Part shown: piece by piece, positions 45,037-53,691 of the stretch
Position numbering within the stretch: the stretch's first letter is position 1
How the letters are laid out: each line of letters begins with the position of its first letter
Assembly (NCBI GenBank): GCA_963839475.1
Contig: CAWIVH010000001.1
Coordinates: 682,001 to 746,000, forward strand
Direction: 5' to 3'
Source: CAWIVH01 sp963839475
GTDB lineage: Bacteria > Acidobacteriota > UBA6911
Length of the DNA stretch: 64,000 nucleotides
The notes under the pieces: generated by a model
What the model saw: only the letters and a program-made list of their open reading frames with translations
Database searches by the model: none
What the model was told of the DNA's origin: nothing
Translations under genes and position numbers: made by a program

Positions 45037-45960
45037 CTATCCTCCGGATGCCAGAGCGGTAGCCGATTTCGGGCCGTTGCGGATTGACAGGAGATCTGCA
45101 AGAAAGGCCCGGCCGGGGGGAACAATTGTAATATCGCCTTCGCCGTCGACAATGTTTTGTATCTCCAGCACTTCAAACATCGCCGCGGCGATTTCCGGAT
45201 CCTTGGAGATCTTTTCCAGCGCCGCTCCGACAATCTGAGGGCGCATCGCAGCTGCTTTGGCAAATTCAACGGCCGCCTGTCGTTCCGCGGTGCTGGTGAT
45301 GATACTGACCTGATTGGCACCGTCCTGTCTGATGGCTGATGTTACTTGCCGCAGCCGGTTAACTACTTTCTCTTCAATCTGGCCGATCATTCCGGCGTCA
45401 CGGAAATGGACTTTCCGGATATAGACCGAGCCAAGCCGATAGCCCCATTCCTGCGATTTGGGAGAAACCTCCGCACGAACAGTCTGACTCATGGTATGAC
45501 GGTTCTCGAGCATATCGGCGAGCCTCAGGTTGCTCAGGCAGCGGACTGTGGCGTTTCCCACATTTGCGGACAGGGAACCCCGAGGATCGGCATTCTTGAA
45601 CAGATAAGCTACCGGGTCGCTGATATTCATCTCATACCAGATCCCGATCCCCATCGGAGCCCCTTCTTCCGAATTGACGGGCTGGCTGCGAAGGTACTCC
45701 TGGTCGAGCCTCAGGTCGAGAACATGGCAGCGGCCGAGCCAGTTGACGATCAAGGATTTGAGACCGAATTTTACCCAGAGGAAGTGGAGGCCGGGTTCAT
45801 CCAGCACGCCGACAACCTTTCCGAAGAGAACATACACTCTGCAATGCCGCTCGTCGACAGTGGCATAAAAGCCGAATAGCCTCAGCAGCCCCAGAAAAAG
45901 CGGGACCCCGATCAGTAGACCCAAAAAAGTAAAGCCCGCCGAAATTGCGAAATCAGTCAT
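45037..45960 (-). CDS. SPFH/band 7 protein B (HflC-like)
   Basis: I start at the ATG at 45960, preceded by GGAGGTGGGCC, giving 307 residues. One N-terminal TM segment (FTFLGLLIGVPLFLGLLRLFGF) is followed by the SPFH domain (CRVYVLFGKVVGVLDEPGLHFLW, PMGIGIWYEMNISDPVAYLFKN) and a coiled region (NRLRQVTSAIRQDGANQVSIITSTAERQAAVEFAKAAAMR). SPFH proteins form rings or cages on the membrane that control proteases. It overlaps the upstream SPFH gene by 8 bp. Confidence 0.83.
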   Translation of the reverse strand: MTDFAISAGFTFLGLLIGVPLFLGLLRLFGFYATVDERHCRVYVLFGKVVGVLDEPGLHFLWVKFGLKSLIVNWLGRCHVLDLRLDQEYLRSQPVNSEEGAPMGIGIWYEMNISDPVAYLFKNADPRGSLSANVGNATVRCLSNLRLADMLENRHTMSQTVRAEVSPKSQEWGYRLGSVYIRKVHFRDAGMIGQIEEKVVNRLRQVTSAIRQDGANQVSIITSTAERQAAVEFAKAAAMRPQIVGAALEKISKDPEIAAAMFEVLEIQNIVDGEGDITIVPPGRAFLADLLSIRNGPKSATALASGG

Positions 45961-46951
45961 GGCCCACCTCCAGGATGATCTGTCGACTTTGGCTGAAGAG
46001 TTTGAGCCGCACATTGCGCACATAAGCCGCGAGCGCACCGGCACCGCTGTTGCGCAACAAGTTCAACTGCCCGGCCAGGGCATCGAGAGGTTCTACTTCA
46101 GCTTCAGCTTTGAGGGTTTCGATCTCAACGGCTCGCTTGGACTGAACCAGTTTTTGATCGGCTGACGCTTGGGCCAGACTGATGTCGGAGGAAACCTGGT
46201 TATAGGCCGTATTGATAGCCGCGAGGGCCGATTCGACATCGGGCGGAGGGTCGATTCCCGTAATCAGTGATGCATCCAGAGTGATGCCATAGCGCGCCGC
46301 GGATGAACCGCATTCACGGTCCATATGGTCATTAATATCGCGCAGGTTTTTCCTGAGGTCATTGATGGATACCCCGATGGCTGCCGTAGCCGCCTCCGGA
46401 TTCTGGGCACTCTCCTTTCCTGCCTTCGCTGCCGGCGCTTCAAAATTGGCAATTCGTTCCCGGAGCACGGAAGTGAAATATCCCATGACGTGCACGATCG
46501 GCCGTTTGACGCCGAAAAGGTAGGCATAGAGGTTCTTTTCGGAAACACGGTAGCGGATCTGACCCTTCAAACCTGTGTTCAGCTGGTCTTTGGTTACAGC
46601 TTCAAGCACAGTTCCTTGCGCATTCATTCCCGGGTCCATGGGATCATAAGCCATTCCAACCGTCTGTGTGGCAATGGAAACCTTGTGGACCTTTTGCCAC
46701 GGCCATCGGAAATAGGGGCCTCCCGGCGGGATTACCCGAACCTGGGGATATCGATATCTTTCCCTTTCTTCGGCCCTCAACTCTTCCGAAATGGGATCAT
46801 CAAGCGTCGTCGCCGAACCTACCCGCATTGCCCGTCCAAAACTTGTCTTCACCGCTCTTTCATTTTGATCGACCGTATAAATACCCGTTACCAAAAATCG
46901 GACCGCGAACCACGCAGTAAAACCGACGGCAAACCCTATTATTGTGTCCAT
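45953..46951 (-). CDS. SPFH/band 7 protein A (HflK-like)
   Basis: The 332-residue protein has an N-terminal TM helix (IIGFAVGFTAWFAVRFLVTGIY) and an SPFH domain: TVDQNERAVKTSFGRAMR, PPGGPYFRWPWQKVHKVSIATQTVGM and LNTGLKGQIRYRVSEKNLYAYLFGVKR. A helical region with VESALAAINTAYNQVSSDISLAQASADQKLVQSKRAVEIETLKAEAEVEPL follows, as in HflK and stomatin relatives. With the overlapping gene downstream it makes a likely heteromeric HflKC-like pair. No FtsH gene is nearby. Confidence 0.83.
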   Translation of the reverse strand: MDTIIGFAVGFTAWFAVRFLVTGIYTVDQNERAVKTSFGRAMRVGSATTLDDPISEELRAEERERYRYPQVRVIPPGGPYFRWPWQKVHKVSIATQTVGMAYDPMDPGMNAQGTVLEAVTKDQLNTGLKGQIRYRVSEKNLYAYLFGVKRPIVHVMGYFTSVLRERIANFEAPAAKAGKESAQNPEAATAAIGVSINDLRKNLRDINDHMDRECGSSAARYGITLDASLITGIDPPPDVESALAAINTAYNQVSSDISLAQASADQKLVQSKRAVEIETLKAEAEVEPLDALAGQLNLLRNSGAGALAAYVRNVRLKLFSQSRQIILEVGHD

Positions 46952-47024
46952 AGACGGATTTCCTCCAGAGTCGTTAAGTCTGCACGACGTCGTTTTATAC
47001 CGATTTCAGGGAAGATTCATTCAC

Positions 47025-47063
47025 AAAAAAGGCGGGCGGGGGGTGACCCAGCGGTCACCCCCC
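47025..47063 (-). terminator. Rho-independent terminator
   Basis: An 11-bp G/C stem (47038-47048 with 47053-47063, loop of 4) is followed on the minus strand after seven bases by six U residues. It lies about 120 bp after the stop codon of the gene at 47183. Confidence 0.6.
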
Positions 47064-47182
47064 CGGAGGAGGCAGGCTATTCAGTTCCCGAGGCCGGCAT
47101 GGAAAAGAGGTATTGCGACTGGAGGATCGCTACACTTCAACTGCCGGCATTCGCGGACTTCATAGAGTTTCGATTGGCGCGC

Positions 47183-47983
47183 TTAAAAGTCGGTGTCGCC
47201 ATCGGCATTGCGATGCGCCAGGATCACAATTCCGTTCGAGGCAATGTGGACATCTTTAAAAGTGGAAAGCACTTGTCCGTTTAAATCTACGGGCATGGGA
47301 TTCCCGGCCTGATCAAAAAAATCCAGCCGGACGGTTACGGCTGACTGGCTGTTCGTATTGGCAACCACGATTTCAGTGGCCCAGGATTCGCCGGCGGCAA
47401 ATTGTGGCAGGATGACAGCGCCTGTACCCCCCACAACACCCGTCACAAATTCAGGGACGGCAGCGAGGACATCGAGATTGGTGGCTGGAATAGTGCTGAA
47501 ATTCAAGCCCCGGAACCTCAAACCGACCAACGCAACCGGCTGCGAAGACGTGACAGCAAGGGTCCCTGAGAATTTCGTCGCAACCTGGGCCTGGCCGGTG
47601 AACATCTGTGTGACGAATGTGGAAGTCTGGTTGTGTGCCGGCAGAGTCAGGATCTTCGTCGCGATATCGGTCCCTGATTCATTCCGGAGCGTCAGGGTGA
47701 TCTCCACCGACTGAGGGTTCGGATTCGTTATGGCGACCCCGATGTTACGCAGCTTGTGATCATCGGTATCGACAAATAGGACTGCCTTTTTCGTCACTCC
47801 GCTGCCCATAACAGCCGCTTGTGTCGTTTCCGCCCCGCGGGTTTCTCCAAAAGTTTCAAAAACGGCAAGCCCGCCGGCATAAGGCTGAGAAGGGGTGACA
47901 ACCACATAACCGACTTTCAGCTGGTTCGACTTGCCATCGGCCAGGGCGAAGGAAACTGCGGGCACCATTACCAGGCATACCAA
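47183..47983 (-). CDS. Secreted protein of unknown function, probable frameshift at its start
   Basis: The open frame begins at a TTG at 47983 and encodes 266 residues: half a signal peptide (LVMVPAVSFALA) and two beta-rich domains (LRNIGVAITNPNPQSVEITLTLRNESGTDIATKILTLPA; SWATEIVVANTNSQSAVTVRLDFFDQAGNP). Upstream in the same frame lies coding-like sequence TNRELATFWRRTLVC, joined to an ATG with an excellent ribosome site (GGAGGATAAG, ATG at 48026) only if one A is removed from the AAA at codon 2. I infer a one-base indel, real or a sequencing error. Similar secreted proteins are common in Acidobacteriota; I recognise no function. Confidence 0.6.
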   Translation of the reverse strand: MVCLVMVPAVSFALADGKSNQLKVGYVVVTPSQPYAGGLAVFETFGETRGAETTQAAVMGSGVTKKAVLFVDTDDHKLRNIGVAITNPNPQSVEITLTLRNESGTDIATKILTLPAHNQTSTFVTQMFTGQAQVATKFSGTLAVTSSQPVALVGLRFRGLNFSTIPATNLDVLAAVPEFVTGVVGGTGAVILPQFAAGESWATEIVVANTNSQSAVTVRLDFFDQAGNPMPVDLNGQVLSTFKDVHIASNGIVILAHRNADGDTDF

Positions 47984-48259
47984 AGTCCTTCTCCAAAAGG
48001 TTGCTAATTCCCGATTTGTCTTTCATTCTTATCCTCCAATGCTCGATGGTTTCCTGAGCGTCGCCGGATTATTCCGTTATGTTTTCCATATCTTCTTATG
48101 CAAATGCGATGCCAGCCGCAGATGGCTGGGCCGGTTATAGAAGCTAACTGCTAACTTCAAGCAAAGGAGGTTTTTGCGAAGGTGAGAGTGTCAGCGGAGG
48201 AACAATCTTTGCGAAACTACACAAGGCGCGGAGGGGAATTTTTCCCTGATAAAGGAGGA

Positions 48260-48634
48260 CTATTCTTCCGAGGAACTCCCCTGGAATCGGTCTTCGTCAT
48301 CGGCGAAAAGGATATTGAAGCTCGTCAGTGTTCCATAGCAGCCGGTGATGTACCCCTGCAAGCGGATCTTCAGGTCTTCTGGTATTTCAGCGGCATTGAT
48401 CTGCTGCTCGAGCACGCGCAGACGGTTTCTCAACATGACCACTTTATGGAAAAAGGTGTCAATCGGCCAGGTTTTGTCCTGAATCCCCGGTTTTCCAGGG
48501 TGCAGTATCATTTCGCCTCCTCGCCACTTTTCCGGTAGGGCGGCAGGAGTCAGACCTGATTCCTCCCGTATGATGCGGCGCATCATCATTTCCAAATCCA
48601 TTCCCTCACTATCCTGTGCCGTAACCTTCAGCAT
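48260..48634 (-). CDS. Small conserved-looking hypothetical protein
   Basis: A 124-residue protein with a helical N-terminus (LEMMMRRIIREESGLTPAALPEKWRGGEMILHP) and a helix pair (WPIDTFFHKVVMLRNRLRVLEQQINAAEIPEDLKIRLQGYITGCYGTLTSFN), ending in an acidic tail. The ATG overlaps the upstream zinc-ribbon gene by 7 bp, implying translational coupling. I do not recognise the family; the Lys/Arg-rich helix followed by an acidic tail could serve protein contacts. Confidence 0.6.
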   Translation of the reverse strand: MLKVTAQDSEGMDLEMMMRRIIREESGLTPAALPEKWRGGEMILHPGKPGIQDKTWPIDTFFHKVVMLRNRLRVLEQQINAAEIPEDLKIRLQGYITGCYGTLTSFNILFADDEDRFQGSSSEE

Positions 48635-48891
48635 GGGATATCTCTCTCTCTCTCGGTGACCGTGGGAAGGGCTGACGCACCGGCAGCGTGGGCAATCCCG
48701 CGGGGTGCGCGTTCGCTCCGCTCCCCTCCCCTATAATTATGCTGGCTGCCGCAATAATCGCAGATCACACGTAGGACCCTTCCTTGCGCATCGGCGACGA
48801 TTACTGTGTGCCCGCGCTCGGTTTTGCATGCCCGGCACAGGTCCTGCAGGGAATCCCCGGCATGGTAGCGGCGCGGTTCATCACCGTTCAT
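48628..48891 (-). CDS. Small zinc-ribbon-like protein
   Basis: 87 residues from the ATG at 48891, preceded by AGGAGGCAACC. A CxxC-x26-CxxC pattern (LCRACKTERGHTVIVADAQGRVLRVICDYCGSQHNYRGG) is a typical zinc ribbon with a beta hairpin between the knuckles. The C-terminal part is low complexity. CDYCGSQHNYRGG is a pattern I associate with short conserved proteins of Acidobacteriota and Myxococcota, but the function is unknown to me. Confidence 0.62.
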   Translation of the reverse strand: MNGDEPRRYHAGDSLQDLCRACKTERGHTVIVADAQGRVLRVICDYCGSQHNYRGGERSERAPRGIAHAAGASALPTVTERERDIPC

Positions 48892-49016
48892 GGTTGCCTC
48901 CTGCTGCAAAGCTCACTTTATTATATTTGGATCGCGGCCGGAAAATTGTTTTCGAATCATATTTCATGAATTATTGGGTTCATTCATAATGGGCTACTGT
49001 CCGAGGCTGAGCGAAA

Positions 49017-49757
49017 ATGCCTTCAAGCATCGATCCTGATGATTATCTCCCGAGGTACTACCAGCTCGCAAACATACTGCGGGAGCGCATCATAAAAGGG
49101 GAATGGACAGCCCACCAACCCATTCCTTCAGAGCGGGAATTGGAGTCTATTTTTTCGGTAAGCCGGACCACGATCAGGCAGGCCATCGCCCTGCTGGTCC
49201 GCCAGGGATTCCTTTTCCGCGAACACGGCAGAGGCACCTTCGTTTCGCCCCAAAAACTGCAGAAAGGGATCTCGGAACTCACCAGCTTTACAGAAGACAT
49301 GAAGCGGCGGGGAATCGTTCCTGGACAAAAAATCCTGGAGATCGGCATGGTCCACCCGCCCGAGGATGTGGCGCGCCACCTGGAACTGCCCCCGGAATGC
49401 GGGGAAGTGTTACGCATCGAGCGGATCCGCCTGGGCGACGGTGTGCCAATGGGCCTTCAGACTTCGTACTATTCGCTCCCCGAAGGGCATGCGATCACGA
49501 GGGAGGACCTGGAGAACTATGGTTCGATCTACAGGCTGCTGCAGGAACAATTCCACTTAATTCCGACCCAGGCCGACGAAACTCTCGAGGTTATGCTCGC
49601 CACACAAAGGGAGGCAGCACTGCTCCAGATCAGAGCCGGAGATCCGCTCCTTCTAAGTGAGCGCACCACCTATTCACAGAACCGGCGCGTTATCGAGTTT
49701 GTGCGGATTCTTTATCGCGGGGACCGCTACCGTTATTCAGCCAAACTTACCCGCTGA
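49017..49757 (+). CDS. GntR family transcriptional regulator (HutC/UTRA type)
   Basis: 246 residues. The N-terminal winged helix is YQLANILRERIIKGEWTAHQPIPSERELESIFSVSRTTIRQAIALLVRQGFLFREHGRGTFV. The UTRA effector-binding domain follows (EVLRIERIRLGDGVPMGLQTSYYSLPEGHAIT...YRLLQEQFHLIPTQADETLEVMLATQREAALLQIRAGDPLLLSERTTYSQNRRVIEFVRILYRGDRYRYSAKL). Regulators of this class repress sugar, amino-sugar or histidine catabolic operons and release DNA on binding the metabolite. Its own target is not obvious. Confidence 0.92.
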   Translation: MPSSIDPDDYLPRYYQLANILRERIIKGEWTAHQPIPSERELESIFSVSRTTIRQAIALLVRQGFLFREHGRGTFVSPQKLQKGISELTSFTEDMKRRGIVPGQKILEIGMVHPPEDVARHLELPPECGEVLRIERIRLGDGVPMGLQTSYYSLPEGHAITREDLENYGSIYRLLQEQFHLIPTQADETLEVMLATQREAALLQIRAGDPLLLSERTTYSQNRRVIEFVRILYRGDRYRYSAKLTR

Positions 49758-49780
49758 GCCAACCGCAGAGCCCCCAAGGT

Positions 49781-50713
49781 TCAGCGAAGTTCGCCCTTCA
49801 GAAATAGGACCGATCTTTCCAGCGCGGCAAGGGTTGAATCCAGCAGGACTTCGGTACCCCACTCGAGCTCCGGCCTTTTGTGTCCCTGCGGCCCGAAACA
49901 GAAGTCGTGAAATCCATTCTCATAGATCTCCATTCGAACGGTTTTGCCAGCGGCTTCGAGCATATCGTGCAGGATTTTGTCGACCGGCAGCAGCGAGTCT
50001 GCCGTCCCCACGAGTATCAGGAGAGGCGTCTTGATCGGTTCGATATTTTTCCGGGCCAAATCAGCGTCGACCTTGGCGTCTTTGAATCGGTCCGGCCCCG
50101 AAGCGGGGGCGCCGGGCGCTGGTGTGATACCGAGAAATCCCATGGGCGCAGGCGCACCGAGAATGGCAGCGTTCACGGTAACACGCGAGACTATTCCAAG
50201 CACGAGCCCTCCCCCCATGCTCGCACCGTACAAGTTAACGCGGTTGGCGTTCACATACGGCAGCGCTTTCACATAGTCAACAACTGAAACACCGTCATCA
50301 ATGTAGGTAATGGCCCCCGGCGCCGGTTGACCCGGAAGACGCGGCCCTCCCCGGTAATCCGCGACAACGACGACATAGCCCTCCTGTAGGAACCTCTCCC
50401 AGACCGGCCCTCCCGTAGCGCCCCGGGACCAGCCGACCAATTGTTCCATTCCTCGCCCGCCCGGTGCGCCGTGAAACACAATGACCGCAGGGAAAGGACC
50501 GTCACCTGCAGGTTTCCGCAGGGCTGCCGCAATGTAGAGGCCATCCTTGGCTTTAATGTAAATCTGTTGAACGGGGGAAATGTTTTCACTCACGACACGG
50601 ATATATTTCTCGTGCGGCAACGGTTGCTTGCTTCCCGGGTTCTGATGAATTTCCGCCCGTCCTGCCAAGGTCATCATAATGATGCAGGCAACCCATAAAT
50701 TCATCCTTCGCAT
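49781..50713 (-). CDS. Secreted alpha/beta hydrolase (dienelactone hydrolase-like)
   Basis: About 310 residues from the ATG at 50713 (ribosome site GGGGAGG). A signal peptide (LWVACIIMMTLAGRA) precedes an alpha/beta hydrolase core: AVIVFHGAPGGRG (oxyanion hole), nucleophile Ser in LYGASMGGGLVLG, Asp in LILVGTADSLLPV and His in YENGFHDFCFGP. The layout is that of S9-like or dienelactone-hydrolase-like esterases. The substrate is unknown. It is convergent with the GntR gene. Confidence 0.83.
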   Translation of the reverse strand: MRRMNLWVACIIMMTLAGRAEIHQNPGSKQPLPHEKYIRVVSENISPVQQIYIKAKDGLYIAAALRKPAGDGPFPAVIVFHGAPGGRGMEQLVGWSRGATGGPVWERFLQEGYVVVVADYRGGPRLPGQPAPGAITYIDDGVSVVDYVKALPYVNANRVNLYGASMGGGLVLGIVSRVTVNAAILGAPAPMGFLGITPAPGAPASGPDRFKDAKVDADLARKNIEPIKTPLLILVGTADSLLPVDKILHDMLEAAGKTVRMEIYENGFHDFCFGPQGHKRPELEWGTEVLLDSTLAALERSVLFLKGELR

Positions 50714-50877
50714 AAACACCTCCCCTTTCGAAAATTCCCCGCCATTGTACAGGGATTTGCCGCCCGAGGACGATGTATTCGTTCACTTTCAGAAGAGGTA
50801 AGATAGAGGCGCGAAGGGCGAATGCTGTCCAGCATTAGGGGAGGCAACAGGCTATTCTCTGCAAGGGGAGCGATCCT

Positions 50878-52218
50878 TTGGATAATCTGATAAACAAGGC
50901 CAGAGACTATGCGATCCATGCTCATGCAAGGATCAATCAACTGCGGAAATATACACGGCAACCTTATGATATTCACTTGGGAGCCGTCGCGGAACTCGTT
51001 GCCTCAGTAACCAATGACCAGGCGATGATCGCGGCTGCGTGGCTACATGATACAGTCGAAGATACACCTGCAACATTCGAAGACCTGGAGCGCGAGTTTG
51101 GTGCCGATGTTGCCAATCTGGTCAAGGACCTGACCGACGTCAGCAAGCCAGGCGACGGCAATCGCGCCGCGAGGAAGGCGATCGACCGGCAACACACTGC
51201 TCTGGCATCGCCGCGAGCAAAAACCATCAAGCTCGCCGATATCATCGACAATTGCAGGGACATTTGCAGTCACGATGCAAAATTTGGCCGCGTCTACCTG
51301 TACGAGGCACAGGCACTTCTGGAGGTCCTGACCGAAGGCGATGAGACATTGCACTCGCAAGCTTCCGAATTGATCTCATCTGCCCATAAAGAGCTGGGTC
51401 TTATCCCTGCCGCCACCTGTGAGCAGGAAATACAGCCACACGATGAACGCAAAAACAGGATATCGGCATCCGGCCGGCGCGGCATCCGACTCTTCATGGA
51501 GGCATTTGCCGCCCGGGATATCCAGGAACCGCTCCTGTCCTTTGATTTTGAAACGATACATCGCATCACCCCTGGCGAATGGCCATGGCCGAGCCTGGAA
51601 ATAGCCGGAGTTCGCGAAAACGGCAGGGTTACGGGTTACCTGACCCGAACCGACATCGCGGAGAATTCCAGCGGACAGATACGGATCATTGACCGCCGGC
51701 AAGTAGTCGTCCTGGAAGCATCATTTATGGACGTGATTCAAGTCCTGACCCTTTTCATGTATTGCTTTGTTGAACTGGACGGGATAACAGTGGGCGTAAT
51801 CGGCAGGGGCGATATTGAGAAACCTGCCGTAAAAATGTGGCTCTTCGGAATCATCATCCTGATTGAAGGGCAGATTGTCAAGATCATACGTGAGCGGTGG
51901 CCCCAGGGAAACTGGGTCGATTGTATAAGCGAAGGTCGCCTCGAAAAGGCCCGACAGATTCAAGCCGAGCGGATCAGGCGAGGATATGGGGCTGATCTGC
52001 TCGACTGCCTTCAGTTTTCAGACAAGATGCAAATATGTTTGCACAACCAGGCCTTTGTGGAATCCCTGGGATTTGATTCCACCTCTGCAGCGAAAAGAGT
52101 GTTGAAGGACCTGGAGGCCTTGCGTAACAATCTGGCACACGGCCAGGATGTAACACGGCACGACTGGCCCCAGATTGTGCGTCTGGCAAGGCGGATACAA
52201 CAAGCATTTGAAAGCTAG
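50878..52218 (+). CDS. HD (SpoT/Mesh1-like) - CBS - HEPN-like fusion protein
   Basis: A TTG start at 50878 follows AAGGGGAG; 446 residues. Residues 1-180 match the small alarmone hydrolase HD domain: YDIH (His33), AAWLHDTVEDT (His57, Asp58, Glu61, Asp62), FEDLEREFGADVANLVKDLTDVS and KLADIIDN (Asp121). Residues about 235-320 carry two CBS-like half motifs (GRVTGYLTRTDIAE; GITVGVIGRGDIEKPAV). The helical C-terminus has ALRNNLAHGQDV, Arg416-Asn-x3-His421, matching the catalytic motif of HEPN RNases (R-N-x3-H). No synthetase domain is present. It could degrade (p)ppGpp-like nucleotides and regulate RNA cleavage; the role is inferred. Confidence 0.8.
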   Translation: MDNLINKARDYAIHAHARINQLRKYTRQPYDIHLGAVAELVASVTNDQAMIAAAWLHDTVEDTPATFEDLEREFGADVANLVKDLTDVSKPGDGNRAARKAIDRQHTALASPRAKTIKLADIIDNCRDICSHDAKFGRVYLYEAQALLEVLTEGDETLHSQASELISSAHKELGLIPAATCEQEIQPHDERKNRISASGRRGIRLFMEAFAARDIQEPLLSFDFETIHRITPGEWPWPSLEIAGVRENGRVTGYLTRTDIAENSSGQIRIIDRRQVVVLEASFMDVIQVLTLFMYCFVELDGITVGVIGRGDIEKPAVKMWLFGIIILIEGQIVKIIRERWPQGNWVDCISEGRLEKARQIQAERIRRGYGADLLDCLQFSDKMQICLHNQAFVESLGFDSTSAAKRVLKDLEALRNNLAHGQDVTRHDWPQIVRLARRIQQAFES

Positions 52219-52487
52219 CGCGGCTGGCAAGGCCCACGGACGCTTCATCTCCTTTCCGCGTCCATTGCCGCGCATCCGTGTCACGGCGGTAAATTGGCTC
52301 TTGTTCCCAACGGAAGCCGGGCATCGATTTCACGACAGGCTTTTTGTGGACGAGAGAGGCTTCAGTTCACTTCCGATATATTATATGTTTATTTTTCTGA
52401 ACAAGTCCGGCTGAATTATCCTTCGGCAGTTGGAGGAGTGCTTAACGATGGGCAGGGGGCTCGAACCACCCCTGCGGGAGGAACCAA

Positions 52488-53066
52488 GTGAGAACCTCAT
52501 TTCGCCATTCCAAATTTGCTATCTGTTTAGGGTTTCTAATCACATTGGCGGCGCTGCCTGTAGCGGGGCAAAGCGTCAAAACCAAATCCAGCCCGAACCG
52601 CGATATCTCGAAATTGGGCAAGTATTCCTGGAAGGAGAACAAAATAGCTGCCGCACAGAAGCCCGAGGTGGTGGCGCAAATGGATCGAGCTATTAAGGAT
52701 GCGGTAAACCGTGTATTGAGACAAAAAGGATACGTCGAAAATCCTCAAGCCCCGGACTTTCTCGTCCAGGTGGCAGGCTATGGAATGCCGGACATGAAAA
52801 CATCCGCCAATCCTGACCTGTCCTCACCACCAACCACTCCCAACGTTTTCACTTCCCAAGCCCCGGCGGGAGCCGGCGTCAATATCTGGATGACGGTGAT
52901 CGCAAACATGAGTTTCATCCTGACTGAGCGCTCCTCCGATGAAGTCGCATGGCAGGCGGACGTATCCAAGAAATACAAGAATCCGCAAAAGTCGCTGCAG
53001 AATCTCGACAAGGAAATTCAGGATGTTGTGGAGAAGGCATTAAAAGACCTTCCAGCGCATAAATAG
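52488..53066 (+). CDS. DUF4136 secreted protein
   Basis: The 192-residue product starts at the GTG at 52488 after GGGAGGAACCAA. A signal peptide (FAICLGFLITLAALPVAGQ) is followed by the DUF4136 core: DISKLGKYSWKENK, VAQMDRAIKDAVNRVLRQKGYVENPQAPDFLVQV and EVAWQADVSKKYKNPQKSLQNLDKEIQDVVEKALKDLP. Members are usually envelope proteins (some lipoproteins; no lipobox Cys is obvious here). Function unknown. Confidence 0.83.
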   Translation: MRTSFRHSKFAICLGFLITLAALPVAGQSVKTKSSPNRDISKLGKYSWKENKIAAAQKPEVVAQMDRAIKDAVNRVLRQKGYVENPQAPDFLVQVAGYGMPDMKTSANPDLSSPPTTPNVFTSQAPAGAGVNIWMTVIANMSFILTERSSDEVAWQADVSKKYKNPQKSLQNLDKEIQDVVEKALKDLPAHK

Positions 53067-53342
53067 GGATATCTTGGAGAAGGGTGGGATCGCCGATCAA
53101 ATAGCTAGATGATGATTCCCGCTGACTCCTATGTAACTATCCTGGATCTTGGGCCCCACCCGCCGGAATAGATCTTCTATATTCCTAATATAGGTCTGAT
53201 TAATCATCCTTTTGTTTCTGTATCCATACTCAAATAGTGTTACTCACCGCAACGATTGCCTGATAAGATATAAAGGGAAATGTTTATGGGACAATTACAC
53301 TAGAGTTTTATTCCCCAAAAAATCTAGAAAAGGATTCTATTG

Positions 53343-53597
53343 ATGGACAAGAAAATATTGGCACTTGCTCTTGAAGCGTTAGAGCTTCGCAAAGCTTCCA
53401 TCGAGGCTGAAATCGCTTCAGTCCGTTCCGAGATGACCGGCCGCCTCAAGGCCGCTGCTGCCGCTCCCCCCGCCAAAGCAGCTCCATCCAAGAAACGAGG
53501 CCCCAAATCGAGAGCCGCGAAGAAAGCCCAGAGCGAGCGCATGAAGGCTTATTGGGCAAAGAAGAGAGCCGAATCGGAAAAGAAGCAGGGCAAGTAA
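53343..53597 (+). CDS. Small Lys/Ala-rich coiled-coil basic protein
   Basis: 84 residues. The N-terminal 40 form a coiled coil (ALALEALELRKASIEAEIASVRSEM), then an Ala/Pro linker and a basic tail (KKRGPKSRAAKKAQSERMKAYWAKKRAESEKK). The tail resembles the (A/S)EAxRxxMxAYWAKKR pattern of small nucleoid-associated-like proteins abundant in Acidobacteriota; DNA binding is inferred only. The start is preceded by AAAAGGA. Confidence 0.68.
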   Translation: MDKKILALALEALELRKASIEAEIASVRSEMTGRLKAAAAAPPAKAAPSKKRGPKSRAAKKAQSERMKAYWAKKRAESEKKQGK

Positions 53598-53635
53598 TCG
53601 GCAGAACAAAAGCATGATTATCCAAGGCTCGGAGA

Positions 53636-53673
53636 TGCGAGGACTCCAAGAATCATGTGTTGGAGTCCTCGCA
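53636..53673. terminator. Bidirectional hairpin terminator
   Basis: A perfect 14-bp stem (53636-53649 with 53660-53673, 10-nt loop) lies between convergent genes. An outer CTCGGA/TCCGAG pair can lengthen it. Confidence 0.78.
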
Positions 53674-53691
53674 ATTCCGAGTTTTGTGATG

